Source: Ptychodera flava (taxonomy: Eukaryota > Hemichordata > Enteropneusta > Ptychoderidae). Taken from it: a stretch of 64,000 nt of DNA. The position numbers were made by a program, and so were the translations under genes. Shown piece after piece: positions 50,607 to 61,764 of this stretch. How positions within the stretch are numbered: position 1 is the stretch's first letter; each line of letters opens with the position of its first letter. The DNA lies in NCBI RefSeq assembly GCF_041260155.1, contig NC_091928.1:28452388-28516387 (forward strand), given 5' to 3'. The notes beneath the pieces are model-generated. The model was not told the origin of the DNA and did no database searches. It saw only the letters and a list, made by a program, of their open reading frames with translations.

Positions 50607-52058
50607 TTAATGACTCAATCGAATATTTTTGTTCCCAATTAATAAATCATATAGACAATCTCAATTCTCGGTTTATGGCAATTTTTGTCGACTGATAAAG
50701 TCTTTTCATCTTCAACAACATTCCATTCTAATTTCACCTACCGTATATAATATCCTAACCTCCTGTGACTTTCCTTCTAAACGTTGATTTGCCTTGTGCA
50801 CCAAAGAGATGCTGTATTTTATGCCAAACGATGAAAAAATATGTGAAGAAATAACCATGTATCAGTCAGTACGGCAGGCGAAACCCAGACGGCCATACCG
50901 ATTGGAGACAGAGCAGAGTAGATCGAAACGCAAACGGGGTGTTATTATAGGAAAGGCGGTGACTTATTTTACAGCTGAATAAAATGCTGTCTCTGGTTGT
51001 GTAAGTCTGTTGATCGAAATATATATTTTGTTCCCAGTTGATTAATCATGGGGGATGGCAGTCTCGATCTCCCCTTTATGGTTCGATATTTACTGACTCG
51101 TTCCCTCTCATTTTTGTCAATCAATGAAAGCATTTTCGTCTTCCATATTCAATATTACTTTGACCGATGTTACATCCTGACCTATACTGTCATTAGTTTT
51201 GACCAACGTACAAAGATATTGCCCATGCGTCCGGCTGATGAGATGTTTTGCAAAACGGTGAAGAAATGGGGGCCCGGGAGACATCGATGTCAGTCTTTCC
51301 GGACTGTTTACATGTAGCTAATAGGGGATATCAAAGGAGATGAATCAGTTAGTTGAATAAAACATAACTTTTCGGACTTATTTTATGTCAATTTTGTCAA
51401 TGTCGGACTTTTGATTCAAGAGAAACCAGAATCACCTACAGAGATGTCTGTATTAAACACGACGAACAATTGGGAATAGTTTGTTATGCTACTGTCGGTC
51501 TCAGTCGTGGTGTCTCTCCCATAAAATTTCGAAGCTATAGGTCTACACTTGTCGTTTCGATTCACAGGTAGCGGTACACCGATGACCAGATATTGTACTG
51601 TTCTTAAAACTAGTCTAAGCAATTTACGACACTGCACTATTTGCCATCGTGTCTCCCCGTGAACGTCCTTGAATCTATGGACGTGACCATTGCTTTACTG
51701 CGCCCATTAGAGTGTAAACCCCTGTTCGTTACCAGCAGAATACTTTTTAAAGTTCTGTACATCAGTGTACACTGTGTGTATAAGCCCTAAACCTAGTTTA
51801 ATTCAATTATGGAAAGGTATTAAAGAATAAAGGTCGTTACAGTTGCTAAAATTGCGAGAAAAACGGCACTTTTTACTCAAATAGTCCTATTCACAAGCTC
51901 TATTGTTTTAAATCACGTCCATGGTGTGCTGTTGATTTTCATTCTTTCGTGCAATTTCATTCGCTTGAAGCAATTATCCTTTCATTTGACTGCTCTGTGG
52001 GACTCTTCTGAATATGTGTTTTTGGATAAAAAGAACTCTACAGTGAAAGACATAAACT

Positions 52059-52118
52059 TCGACGGTGATAGGTATACAATATCGGTTCTCGACGGTGATA
52101 GGTATACAATATCGGTTC
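52059..52118. repeat. 30-bp tandem duplication
   Basis: Two identical units with period 30, each containing GACGGTGATAGGTATACAAT. Confidence 0.95.
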
Positions 52119-53989
52119 GATGTGTGAAGATATACAGATTACAAGTTATTTTAGAAGTTCTCAAAACCAGTAAAAATAATTCTGCACGCCACTTATTTAA
52201 TTTCTTCTTGTGAATTTCTTGTGAACGTCCTTGAATCCGTGACCGCGACCATTGTTTTCGAAGTGTTCGACGGTGGATGATCGGTAGATTAATGAAGATA
52301 TATGTTACTGAACTATCGTGTGATTGTTTAATAGCATGGTTAGGTAATAGACGGTGTAGTCTGTAGAGGCGATACGGCGAAATTCCACGGCCCAAGGGAG
52401 TGTACATCGCATGGTTTCTTACAACGAACCATAGACAGAGCCGTCGGTTTCCATAGCTACTACGTGAAATCCGGCCTCACCGATGTCCCGGGCCGATGTC
52501 CCTGTCCTGATTCGGAGAACAACTTTCAAGCTGCGTGTTGAGGTCAGATGTCCGATTTTTTCATTATTCAAAAGGCTTATTGATTTACAGAGAACGCCCG
52601 TCTTGTTTTTAGCTTTAACTTAGCGCAAGATGGCAATTGAAAATTCAAAGCCAAATAGCCAGTGGGAAAAAAATAGACGACTCGCTCTCACCAGCGGTCG
52701 AGGTCGCAATGAAAAAAAATCGAAGTCTCTGAAATCGGTATCATTGCTCCGCCATGTTTATTGTTGGTTGTACGGCCAGTTTAAAGTCACAGACTTTCTT
52801 CAAGGTAAAGTTCATATAATTGCCATACCGCGAAGTTCCCTGTGCATTTCAATATGTCTATTTGGAAGCAAAAGCGCCACGGACATTCGATCGATGGTGA
52901 TGAACTTTCTCCAGGGCGTGACATGTCACCAGTTACGAACTTTACCGGTTTTCGATACGAAATATGCAATATATTATCAGCGTTGTTCACGTTGTGTTTT
53001 GAGTTTGATATGGAATATAACAGGAAAACACTAACAATTAGAGTGACGATAGAGACCATGCCCGATACGGAAAAATTAACATCAACTACTTGCAATGAGC
53101 AGTGACCTGAAACTTCAGACTGATATATAAATGTCGACAATATAAACCATTGAAATGCCGGAGAGAGAGAGGGAGAGAGAGGTTTACGCGGTCGCGAACT
53201 GATTATACTCTTTCGGATATGACTTCGGTGTAGACGATACACAGACATCGAAAATGTACACCTACTTTCCAGAAATTCGACTAATCTTATAATAAAGAGT
53301 GGAACAAATCCAAAAGTGTTGGTGGAAGTAAATCTTCAGATGTTGGTTTTCTAAAGTTAGATAATACTTACAGAAATATGGTCGTCATAGTCTTCTTTTA
53401 AAAACTATTATCTTCAACACCACGTTTCTTATGATCGGTGATGTCATTTTTTATTATTTTTACAAACTTTCAATGCATCAAACGCTATAAGACTATCTCA
53501 TCTGCCTGTCAAGGAGTTACAATATATTTCCAAGGGCTGGCACACGATGTCAACTTACGTGTCGTCCGTCGAGCGGCCGGTGGCAGTCTCACAGATTGTT
53601 CCGTTTGTAATCGCGGCCACTTTGATTTTGATGTGACACCAACGTGCGTTTGAGGTTTTTTTGTTACGAAATTTGTCGACCTCACAAATTTCACAGTCCA
53701 TGCTTTGAAGCAGTCTCAACATGGCAAAAATGTCTCGCTTAAATTTCATCCTCGTCGTTCCACATTAAATTCGACCACTAAATTATTTCGGCAGTTTTAA
53801 TTTCCCATTAATTCGACGTTTTTCAAATCGTAATGAATTTTTTCTGGTCGAATTGATAGGGTTTTTGGTAGCAAGCTTATCTCTTCGTCGGACCAGTATA
53901 CCGCGAGATGTAGTACTGTGTTCGGCAGCCATGGCGAAAGTGAATATTGTGTATTGGTTGTTGTGTTATGTTACAAATACCTGTCGTGT

Positions 53990-54215
53990 GAGGGCGTTTG
54001 AAACGCTTCTGAAGCGGCTCAGTCTGTCCACACAGCGATTTGCGGATAGAGTTAATCCCTACAACGGCTCTGGTCGGGCCGACTAAACCGTCTCAAATCT
54101 GAAACGCTTCAGAACCATTTCGGAGTGTCCACACATAACTTTCTGTGTCAGTATTGGCCCAGAACCGTTTCAGAGACGTTTCAATGGCCTGTGTATGAAC
54201 GGCATCATAGACCCA
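53990..54215. mobile_element. Possible short DNA-transposon remnant
   Basis: Repeated and inverted variants of GTTTGAAACGCTTCTGAAGC and TGTCCACAC occur (for example near 53996, 54024, 54098, 54129, 54164). Clustered motifs of this kind are typical of MITE ends, but no clean terminal repeat or target duplication was found. Confidence 0.35.
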
Positions 54216-55359
54216 AGGATCTGAGGCAGAAGCAAGACTCTCATGTACTGTCTGTGATCAAATTCAACATAAACTGTTAAGTTGTTTGTGTTTGGTATTT
54301 TGAGATAACACCAGGCATTTTCTTTGTATAGCCAATCAGTAGGTAAACACTTCTATTGGCAGCTTTGCTGGAAATCTTTGTTGACTTTTCAATAATTGAC
54401 ACCAAACTGAACGATTATCACCAGATGGTGGTTTGTTTGCAATGTTACTGGGTAATGTTTGGGAGTTGGAAACTTGCCGTTTCATATGAAATGCCGAACA
54501 GTAACCAACATGCTTGAATTTTGTGAGCAATCACATTGTCTTCAGTTGGCGTGGATGATACTGTTTAACCGTGTTTGGAAAACTTGAGGGGAATGTCAAT
54601 ATTAATGTTATCAAAGTTTTATTGAATTAGGAAGACTGTTACACAAGTGTATCAGGACAAGAGATTGGGTTACAAGATTTCAAGTGTCATGACCAGACAT
54701 GATTTTGCAGTGCTATTGGCAGGAGCTTTCCTACCTCCATGACCGTGCATACCTCCAATCCAGAAATCACCAAATTTGTAGAAACTCTCAAAAAACCCCA
54801 ACCAACCATGAACTTGAAAATGTGTTCATTTTGCTGTTAACCTCTCTTCCTTAGCACAGTAAAATTATTGTTTGGTCATTTTACATTAATATTTGATAAT
54901 TGCAACATTCGTGTCTATGCCTGTTTATTTTAGACACGAGTGGTTTCAGTACTGTTTTGACATGTGGACCACATTTGACTCTCTCATTGTTGGCTTACAT
55001 CGGTTTTCCACAAACTCAACGTATGCTATCATTTTTAGGGGATTTTTTACTGCTATGATGGTCGGTACTATGGCATATGGTCCCTCCACCAAAGAGGGAC
55101 TGAGTACGGCAGAAATGCTGAACGTTTTACTCAAGTTAAAAATATTAACTTTTTATTGTGACCAGCTACCCTGGATTCGAATGGCTGCATTTTGAACGCC
55201 AACTCAGTTTTTTTTCACATAGAATTTTCTAGCGTTTGAAAGATGCACCACATCTAAAGATGTTCCCTTCAATGATGGCACACTATACCATAGACAACTA
55301 TGGACTTTGTTGGAATCTGTAGCTAAGTAAGTGACATGATGACCTTGTTCAGGTCACCA

Positions 55360-55567
55360 ATGTCCATTTTTGTCCCCTTTATAAAAATAAAACCCCAGTC
55401 AATTTTTCTCAGATTTTTGCCAAATTTTGAGAAAAAACTGTAGCAAATGAAATGCGATGTCCATTTGGTCTAAAATTATGAAAAGATTACAGAAAAATTC
55501 ATAAAGATTGGTAAAATTTTGAACTCAAAATTTTGTCAGGAGAAAATTACATTGCTCAAAGGGTCAA
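55360..55567 (+). mobile_element. Copy 2 of the CCCTTTGA-type repeat
   Basis: Shares TTTTTGCCAAATTTTGAGAA, AAAACTGTAGC, GATGTCCATTTGGTC and GCTCAAAGGGT blocks with copies at 23676, 59591 and 60475. The ends are worn. Confidence 0.75.
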
Positions 55568-55689
55568 AGTGGTACCATAGAGCAGAAATACAAACTAAAC
55601 CCCCTCATAGACGGATATATTGATGTATTGATCATCATGTTTAATGGAGAATTGTTCAATAGATTTTCATGAAGGCGCGACTTTGCACA

Positions 55690-57265
55690 ATTTTTAAATA
55701 TCGGATATTTACAATCTAGTATCGAAGTTTGACATATCGACGTTTTCGGGACAGTATCGATACTAGACGATACTAAAATGAAATGCCGTCGTTCCATGGG
55801 AAGCCGTTGGGGACTTTAATATCGATACTAGACGATACTATGATGACTAGCCTTGTACCTCGGCACACCGGATCTGTGAAATCTCCGATATTTACCCGAT
55901 ATTTATCGGCGATTTGGGGACTCTAATATCGATACTAGACGATACTTGAATGACTTGCCTCGTGCCCCGGCACGCCGGATCTGTGAAATCTCCGATATTT
56001 ACCCGATATTTATCGGCGATATGGGGACTCTAATATCAATATATCAATATATTTGAGTCTGTAAAATCGCAAGTAAATATCCGATATATATCGGAGATTT
56101 CACAACCTCACCGTTCTGGCCAAGCCCGACTTCCAAGGACTGACTCTAGCATCGATACTAGACGATACTAGAGTCTGTCAAATCGCAAGTAAATATCCGA
56201 TATATATCGGAGATTTCACAACCTCACCGTTCTGGCAAGCCCGACTTCCAGGGACTGACTCTAGCATCGATACTAGACGATACTAGAGTCTGTCAAATCG
56301 CAAGTAAATATCCGATATATATCGGAGATTTCACAACCTCACCGTTCTGGCCAAGCCCGACTTCCAGGGACTGACTCTGGCATCGATACTAGACGATACT
56401 AGAGTCTGTCAAATCGCAAGTAAATATCCGATATATATCGGAGATTTCACAACCTCAGAGTTCTGGCCAAGCCCGACTTCCATGGACTGACTCTAGCATC
56501 GATACTAGACGATACTAGAGTCTGTCAAATCGCAAGTAAATATCCGATATATATCGGAGATTTCACAACCTCACCGTTCTGGCCAAGCCCGACTTCCAGG
56601 GACTGACTCTAGCATCGATACTAGACAATACTAGAGTCTGTCAAATCGCAAGTAAATATCCGATATATATCGGAGATTTCACAACGCTACCATTCTGGCC
56701 AAGCTCGACTTCCAGGGACTGACTCTAGCATCGATACTAGACGATACTAGAGTCTGTCAAATCGCAAGTAAATATCCGATATATCGGAGATTTCACAACC
56801 TCACCGTTCTGGCCAAGCCCGACTTCCAAGGACTGACTCTAGCATCGATACTAGACGATACTAGAGTCTGTCAAATCGCAAGTAAATATCCGATATATAT
56901 CGGAGATTTCACAACCTCACCGTTCTGGCCAAGCCCGACTTCCAAGGACTGACTCTAGCATCGATACTAGACGATACTAGAGTCTGTCAAATCGCAAGTA
57001 AATATCCGATATATATCGGAGATTTCACAACCTCATATTCAGTTGCACAACCTCACCGTTCTGGCCAAGCCCGACTTCCAAGGACTGACTCTAGCATCGA
57101 TACTAGACGATACTAGAGTCTGTCAAATCGCAAGTAAATATCCGATATATATCGGAGATTTCACAACCTCACCGTTCTAGCCAAGTAAAGATTTCACCAC
57201 CTCATCGTTCAATCTAAGTTCGATATTGTAGAGTCTAGTAGCCGTAAATATCGGATATCATATAA
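55690..57265. repeat. Tandem array of 116-bp units with nested dyads, plus a related shorter sub-array
   Basis: Ten units start (GAGTCTGT) at 56055, 56171, 56286, 56402, 56518, 56634, 56750, 56864, 56980 and 57116. The period is 116 except one unit shortened by 2 nt and one with a 20-nt internal insertion. Each unit holds CCGATATATATCGG and ATCGATACTAGACGATACTA. Before the array, units at about 55755, 55821 and 55928 share the second motif and carry the GAAATCTCCGATAT module in the opposite orientation. Flanking sequence at about 55700 and 57250 is partly inverted. Confidence 0.93.
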
Positions 57266-59590
57266 AAGTGCAATGTCGCGGTGTCCTCTAGATTTTGTTA
57301 CGTAGTTTATTGAATACAATGAACAAGGCGTGTTGAAGCGTTGAACAAACTGCAAGGATTGAAATTTGTTGTCCGTTGTTGAGATTTTTTTACAAGTCAC
57401 TAAAGCTATGTAGCAATACCTTTAGTTTAATCGCTTAGCCGCTTTTTTGCTCTTTATCTGAAGTAGTTTTTATTTTTGCAAACACTGCCTTTTACGGGGT
57501 ATTCCCCTTTGCCCTTTCCAAACCTCAGCAATTGATTTTACAGTAGTACAGAGCCTCTCTTCGGCTTCAGTGGGAACATTCCTCGGTCACAGTGTACCCT
57601 ATGCTGGCACCGAAACCTACAGCAGCGCAGTGTATGCTGTAACCGAGGACAAGTGCCAAAGTGAGCAATTCAGTTCACATTCCTTCAATACCAGGTGTGC
57701 CTTGTGGACACAGGAACTCCACTTGTTATCAGGTCACTCGGAGGTCACAGGTCACTAAAGTTTGTTAAGGTCACGATATGCAAATATAGACACCATTCCA
57801 CCAAATGAACTGATGCCAATTCACTTGAAAAGACTGCTACACTACAGTTTGATTTCATTCAAAAGAACGAAACCACACTGGGTTTTCAAGCATCAAATAT
57901 ATATACATTAACATATCATGGCAGAGTATACTGTATGTCTCCGTGGTAAATTACAGTGCTCGATGCCAAAAGCAGAGCGTTATAAGTATAACACAAATTA
58001 CTTCAAGTACAAAATAATTATATCTCTTACTTTGAGTTTCATGCATCCTGCAATTGTATATATTAAAATATTATTTATTCTGAGGCGAACATAATGCAAT
58101 ATCTATTAGAATCATCAATTACCTGTTCCTCCTTGAATTAAAGAGCCAAGGCAAAACTTTGAATTCAGCATCAACACTGTGTTTTGTTGGTTTTTTTTAA
58201 TTTGTCAATCATTTTATTTGTAGTATTCTGCCATGATTAATTAGTATTGCTAGTAGCAGCATATTTTCTGTGCTGCGACTGTTGAATCAACTAAGCTATG
58301 CAAAGAATTAAACAGGAACTTTAAAGACTTTATGATCCTACAAATTGGATGCACTGCTCCCCATCAATATGCCTGTTAGAAGCCACTTTCAAATGTTTGC
58401 TAGCTCAAGTTTTTAGATTCTTTTTCTGCTGAAACACTTTGATGATCATAGTTATCGCGGTTAGCTTTTAAACTGGGTAGATTGCTGCTCGGCCACAACT
58501 ATTCCCATATTACCAACTGAAAGATATTTGCATAGTAGAACGAACATAAAGTTCTAATTTCAAGGAGGAATGCAGCAGTCTGCTAGATTTAGTGTGTACA
58601 GGTGACCATTGATCATTCCTTACTTAACCCAATACTGAAGCATGGGATCATTATGAAACATGCCGGAATCAGATTTTTGTAAATTTGGATATCATGGTCA
58701 ATTTTGAGAATTACATCAGGAAAAAATCATGACATTTCAGCCAGAAAAAATTATTAAATTGTTGCATGAAATCGCTAGCCAATTTGAAATTTTTTAAAAT
58801 TTTGAAATTGCTTAAAATTTTGGCAAATTTATTCTGCAATTGTTTCACATATAGGGCATTGTTGGTGCATATTTTTACAGTATTGTGTTTAACTTCTTGG
58901 AGCATGCAGTTTGTTCTCTCAACCCTGTCTGAACATGTAACGTCTCTATTATTGCAGACCGTTTGTAAAATCTATGTTCCAAGTCATCATTAGCAATGTA
59001 ACTGGTAGGAGATTTTGCTTGTTCTTAAAAAAATTAATGACAAAATATTTGCTGGTCACCTCAGTAGCACTGCCAAAAAAATTTAAGGAACAATAATTTT
59101 TTTTCTGGGCCATAGAGACATATCACAGTTTGTTGCCAGCTAACAAACCTGCCGCAGAACTATTGTGATTAATGTTGGCAGAAAAATCGACAAATCCCCC
59201 AGTCCACGGTTCAAGCATTTCAGTCGATAGCAATATCCCTTCAGCGGAGAGACAAGAAATCATAAGAGGAACTCAAACGAGTATATTTTTTATTCATGGT
59301 AATCATGTGGTTTTTTGTTGTTTGTGCACAGTGACATGTAGCATTACATTGACCAATTATGAAATGCTCTTGTCTGCAGTGGTCTTGTTTCAATGGATCG
59401 CTGTAGCTATCATAAACGAATATTATTTTCCATTTTCAGAACATCTTTCACATTTTCAGAACATGCTCCAGGTATTGCTTTCATGTTATTAGCCTTTCAG
59501 ATGGTGATTTTAGGTATTTGCAATAACATTACTGGTGGCATTCAATTGATCATAATGGGCATTTGCAATACATTTGTATGCATTCAGCTA
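57266..59590. other. No supported gene
   Basis: AT-rich, with only short frames and no recognised feature. Confidence 0.55.
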
Positions 59591-59809
59591 ACCCCTTTGA
59601 TGCTGTCATTCTTCCCACTAAAATTTTAGTGCAACATTTTACCAGTTGTTTTTAATATTTTCAGTAATGTTTTTGATAATTTTGGACCAAATGGACATCG
59701 CATTTCATCGGCTACAGTTTTTTACCAAAATTTTGGCAAAAATCTGAAAAAAATTTGGCTGGGCTTTATTTCATGAAGGCAACCAAAATTGACTTTGACG
59801 CTCAAAGGA
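59591..59809 (-). mobile_element. Copy 3 of the CCCTTTGA-type repeat
   Basis: Inverse orientation to copy 1; ends ACCCCTTTGA and CTCAAAGGA with TTAA at 59810-59813. Contains GGACCAAATGGACATCGCAT. Confidence 0.82.
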
Positions 59810-60474
59810 TTAATCGAGCTAGCCATTACTCTTGCAACATGAGGAGTTGAGATGGTCATTGTAGGTATTTTCAATAAGCATTGGCATTCAATTGCTCATG
59901 TAAGGCATCTGCAATACCTTTTGTGTGAATTCAGTTAAATTATATGCGGCATTTTCATAAATGTTATAAACAATTTAGCTGATTGTTAATTAATGTGCAT
60001 TTAGTTTGTTATTTTAGTCATTTCAATTACTGATATACCCATATGCATAAGATTGTAAGAATTTTTATTCGGTCACAATGGTCATGTCAAGACTTTGTGA
60101 CAAATTAGTAGGCTTTTAATTACTTTACCAGTTTACAAAATGTTGGAGGTATTTACATGATGATTTTAAGAATCAGCAACAATATTTTAACATTTCTTGT
60201 ATTACTACAGGTATTTGCAATTATGTAAAAGTCATTTATCTGATTATTTTAGGCATTTCCTATGACTTTTATGCTTTCAGCATACTGTCTCTTTCACATT
60301 TTCAGATCATGCTAGGCATTACATTTACCGTATATCATAGCAGGAGGGACTGTGATCATAGGCACTACATCAACAGTTTGGGCATTTGCATCCATTTTTA
60401 GGCAATTTAGCTAGCATTTTAGAGCATTTACTTGATATACTAGATATTTGCGATGTCATTGTAGGTATTTTTCA

Positions 60475-60689
60475 CCCTTTGAGTGCTGTAATTTTTCCCA
60501 CCAAAATTGAGTGTAACATTTTACCAATTTTTATGAATTTTTCTGGATTTGTTTTAATAATTTTGGAAGTTATAGACACCACATTTTAAAGGCTACAGTT
60601 TTTTATCAAAATTTTGGCAAAATTCTGAAAAAATTTGACTGGGGTATATTTTGTAAAGGCAGCAAAAATTGACTTTTGTGCTCAGAAGG
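60475..60689 (-). mobile_element. Copy 4 of the CCCTTTGA-type repeat
   Basis: Begins CCCTTTGAGTGCTGTAATTT and ends GTGCTCAGAAGG followed by TTAA (60690-60693). Similar over its whole length to copy 3. Confidence 0.82.
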
Positions 60690-60958
60690 TTAATCATCTC
60701 TCGAAAATTTGCAATATGTCGAAGTCATTGGTGTATAATGGTAATCATTGGCATTTGCATTTTATGCATCATTTCAGTCAAGCTAGGCATTTGTAATATT
60801 AGCAATAACATGTTGGCAATAAGGCATATTGTTTATGGCATTTTGTTGATGACTCTAAGCATTTGCATTACAGTTCTAGGTGTTTTATAGATCATCTCAT
60901 GCATATGCACAATCATTACCGAAGTTTTGTTTATTGAAGGTATTTAGAATGGCATTAA

Positions 60959-61105
60959 GGGACAAAGTCGGTCATTTTTCATGAATTTTGTTTGATGCAA
61001 GATACTACTTATATCGTTTGACATGTTGAAAGATATTGAATGAATGGGTGACCATGCATATGTGAAATTCATGAAAATTCATGAAAAATGGCCGACTTTG
61101 TCCTT
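60959..61105. mobile_element. 147-bp TTAA-flanked MITE, short copy of the 38614-38940 element
   Basis: Termini GGGACAAAGTCGGTCATTTT and AATGGCCGACTTTGTCC are inverted copies, with TTAA at 60955-60958 and 61106-61109. The internal GTTGAAAGATA(T/C)T(G/C)AATGAATGG segment matches the longer copy; the other half is deleted. Confidence 0.9.
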
Positions 61106-61122
61106 TTAAAGGCTCTGACTGG

Positions 61123-61345
61123 TTGAGGGCAGGTTTTATGTAATGTCCAAATCTTATATAATTCATCTTGCAAATCAACAAGATTGGGTAACCAGTTGCT
61201 ATGTCATCTCCAGGGAACAACCACCTGTTGCACAAAACAAAGTAATTGCCACCTTTGAACGCTTGAGGGCAGGCTTTTAAATACCAACATGTCAAAATCT
61301 AATTTATCTTGTAAATCAAAATGATTGGTAACCAATTAAGTCAAA
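61123..61345. repeat. Diverged two-copy tandem duplication, period about 140
   Basis: TTGAGGGCAGG at 61123 and 61263, followed in both by GTC(A)AAATCT, ATCTTG(C/T)AAATCAA and GATTGG(G)TAACCA. Confidence 0.75.
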
Positions 61346-61692
61346 GTTCATATTTGGAATATTGCACTCTTGTGAGCTGTGAATTATAGGAAGCTGCTGT
61401 CGATGAGAAATTCCACAAAATGGTCTGAAACCCTGAGTACAAGTCAAAGACACTTTATCGCATAATCAAAAAGTTATGTATGCAAGGAGTTCTTACTATA
61501 TTATATTATACATGAATTTAATGTAACCGGGCATTCACAATGTGGCCACCCCTATTCGGTCAAATGAGATGGCCCAATGATAAGCATAATGTGAGATTTC
61601 AACCTTTGCTACCTGTAAGTTTGGAACCGATATCTAGTTTTCTGTGCAGGAAACGTTGGTTCATTTTCTTGCACATACACATATCACACTAG

Positions 61693-61764
61693 AAATCCAC
61701 CATGGGGGACTACCCAAAAAGCTACTCTGATGTCCAAAGGAGTGCCAAAAGTCTTCAGGAAATG
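61693..61764 (+). CDS. Candidate internal or first coding exon, unidentified plus-strand gene
   Basis: The exon is bounded by acceptor-like cacactag and donor ATG|GTAAGA. It is phase 0 at both ends and 72 nt long, reading KSTMGDYPKSYSDVQRSAKS and on to LQEM. It contains its own ATG in a strong context (ACC-ATG-G), so it could also be a first coding exon. Its composition (charged, helix-forming) looks like real protein rather than chance. It joins in frame with 47439-47483. I do not recognise the family, and any further exons would lie beyond the window or are not evident. Confidence 0.4.

Larger units (their letters stand above)
47484..55359. other. Repeat-bearing region without a supported gene
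   Basis: If the plus-strand unit is real, this is its intron. Reading frames of up to about 150 codons (for example 52787-53248 minus, 52630-53034 plus) overlap on both strands and show no family I recognise. It contains the palindrome, MITE and foldback listed separately, plus a (GA)n stretch at about 53162-53182. Confidence 0.45.
59500..60960. repeat. Decayed minisatellite based on GGCATTTGCAATA
   Basis: Variants of GG(C/T)ATTTGCAAT recur irregularly, at roughly 20-60 bp spacing within clusters (for example near 59515, 59560, 60212, 60379, 60749, 60789, 60855). Two CCCTTTGA-type elements have inserted into it. Confidence 0.6.

Noticed and set aside
52787..53248. 153-codon minus-strand frame overlapping plus-strand frames at 52630-53105
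   Set aside because: Open frames on both strands over the same stretch, no recognisable family, no clear splice sites or initiation context.
54893..55195. 100-codon plus-strand frame
   Set aside because: Contains the short GGTCCCTCC...GAGGGAC palindromic motif and no recognised domain; likely chance.
59500..60890. Hydrophobic LGICN-type repeated peptides suggesting a membrane protein
   Set aside because: They are translations of the decayed GGCATTTGCAATA minisatellite, broken by stops.
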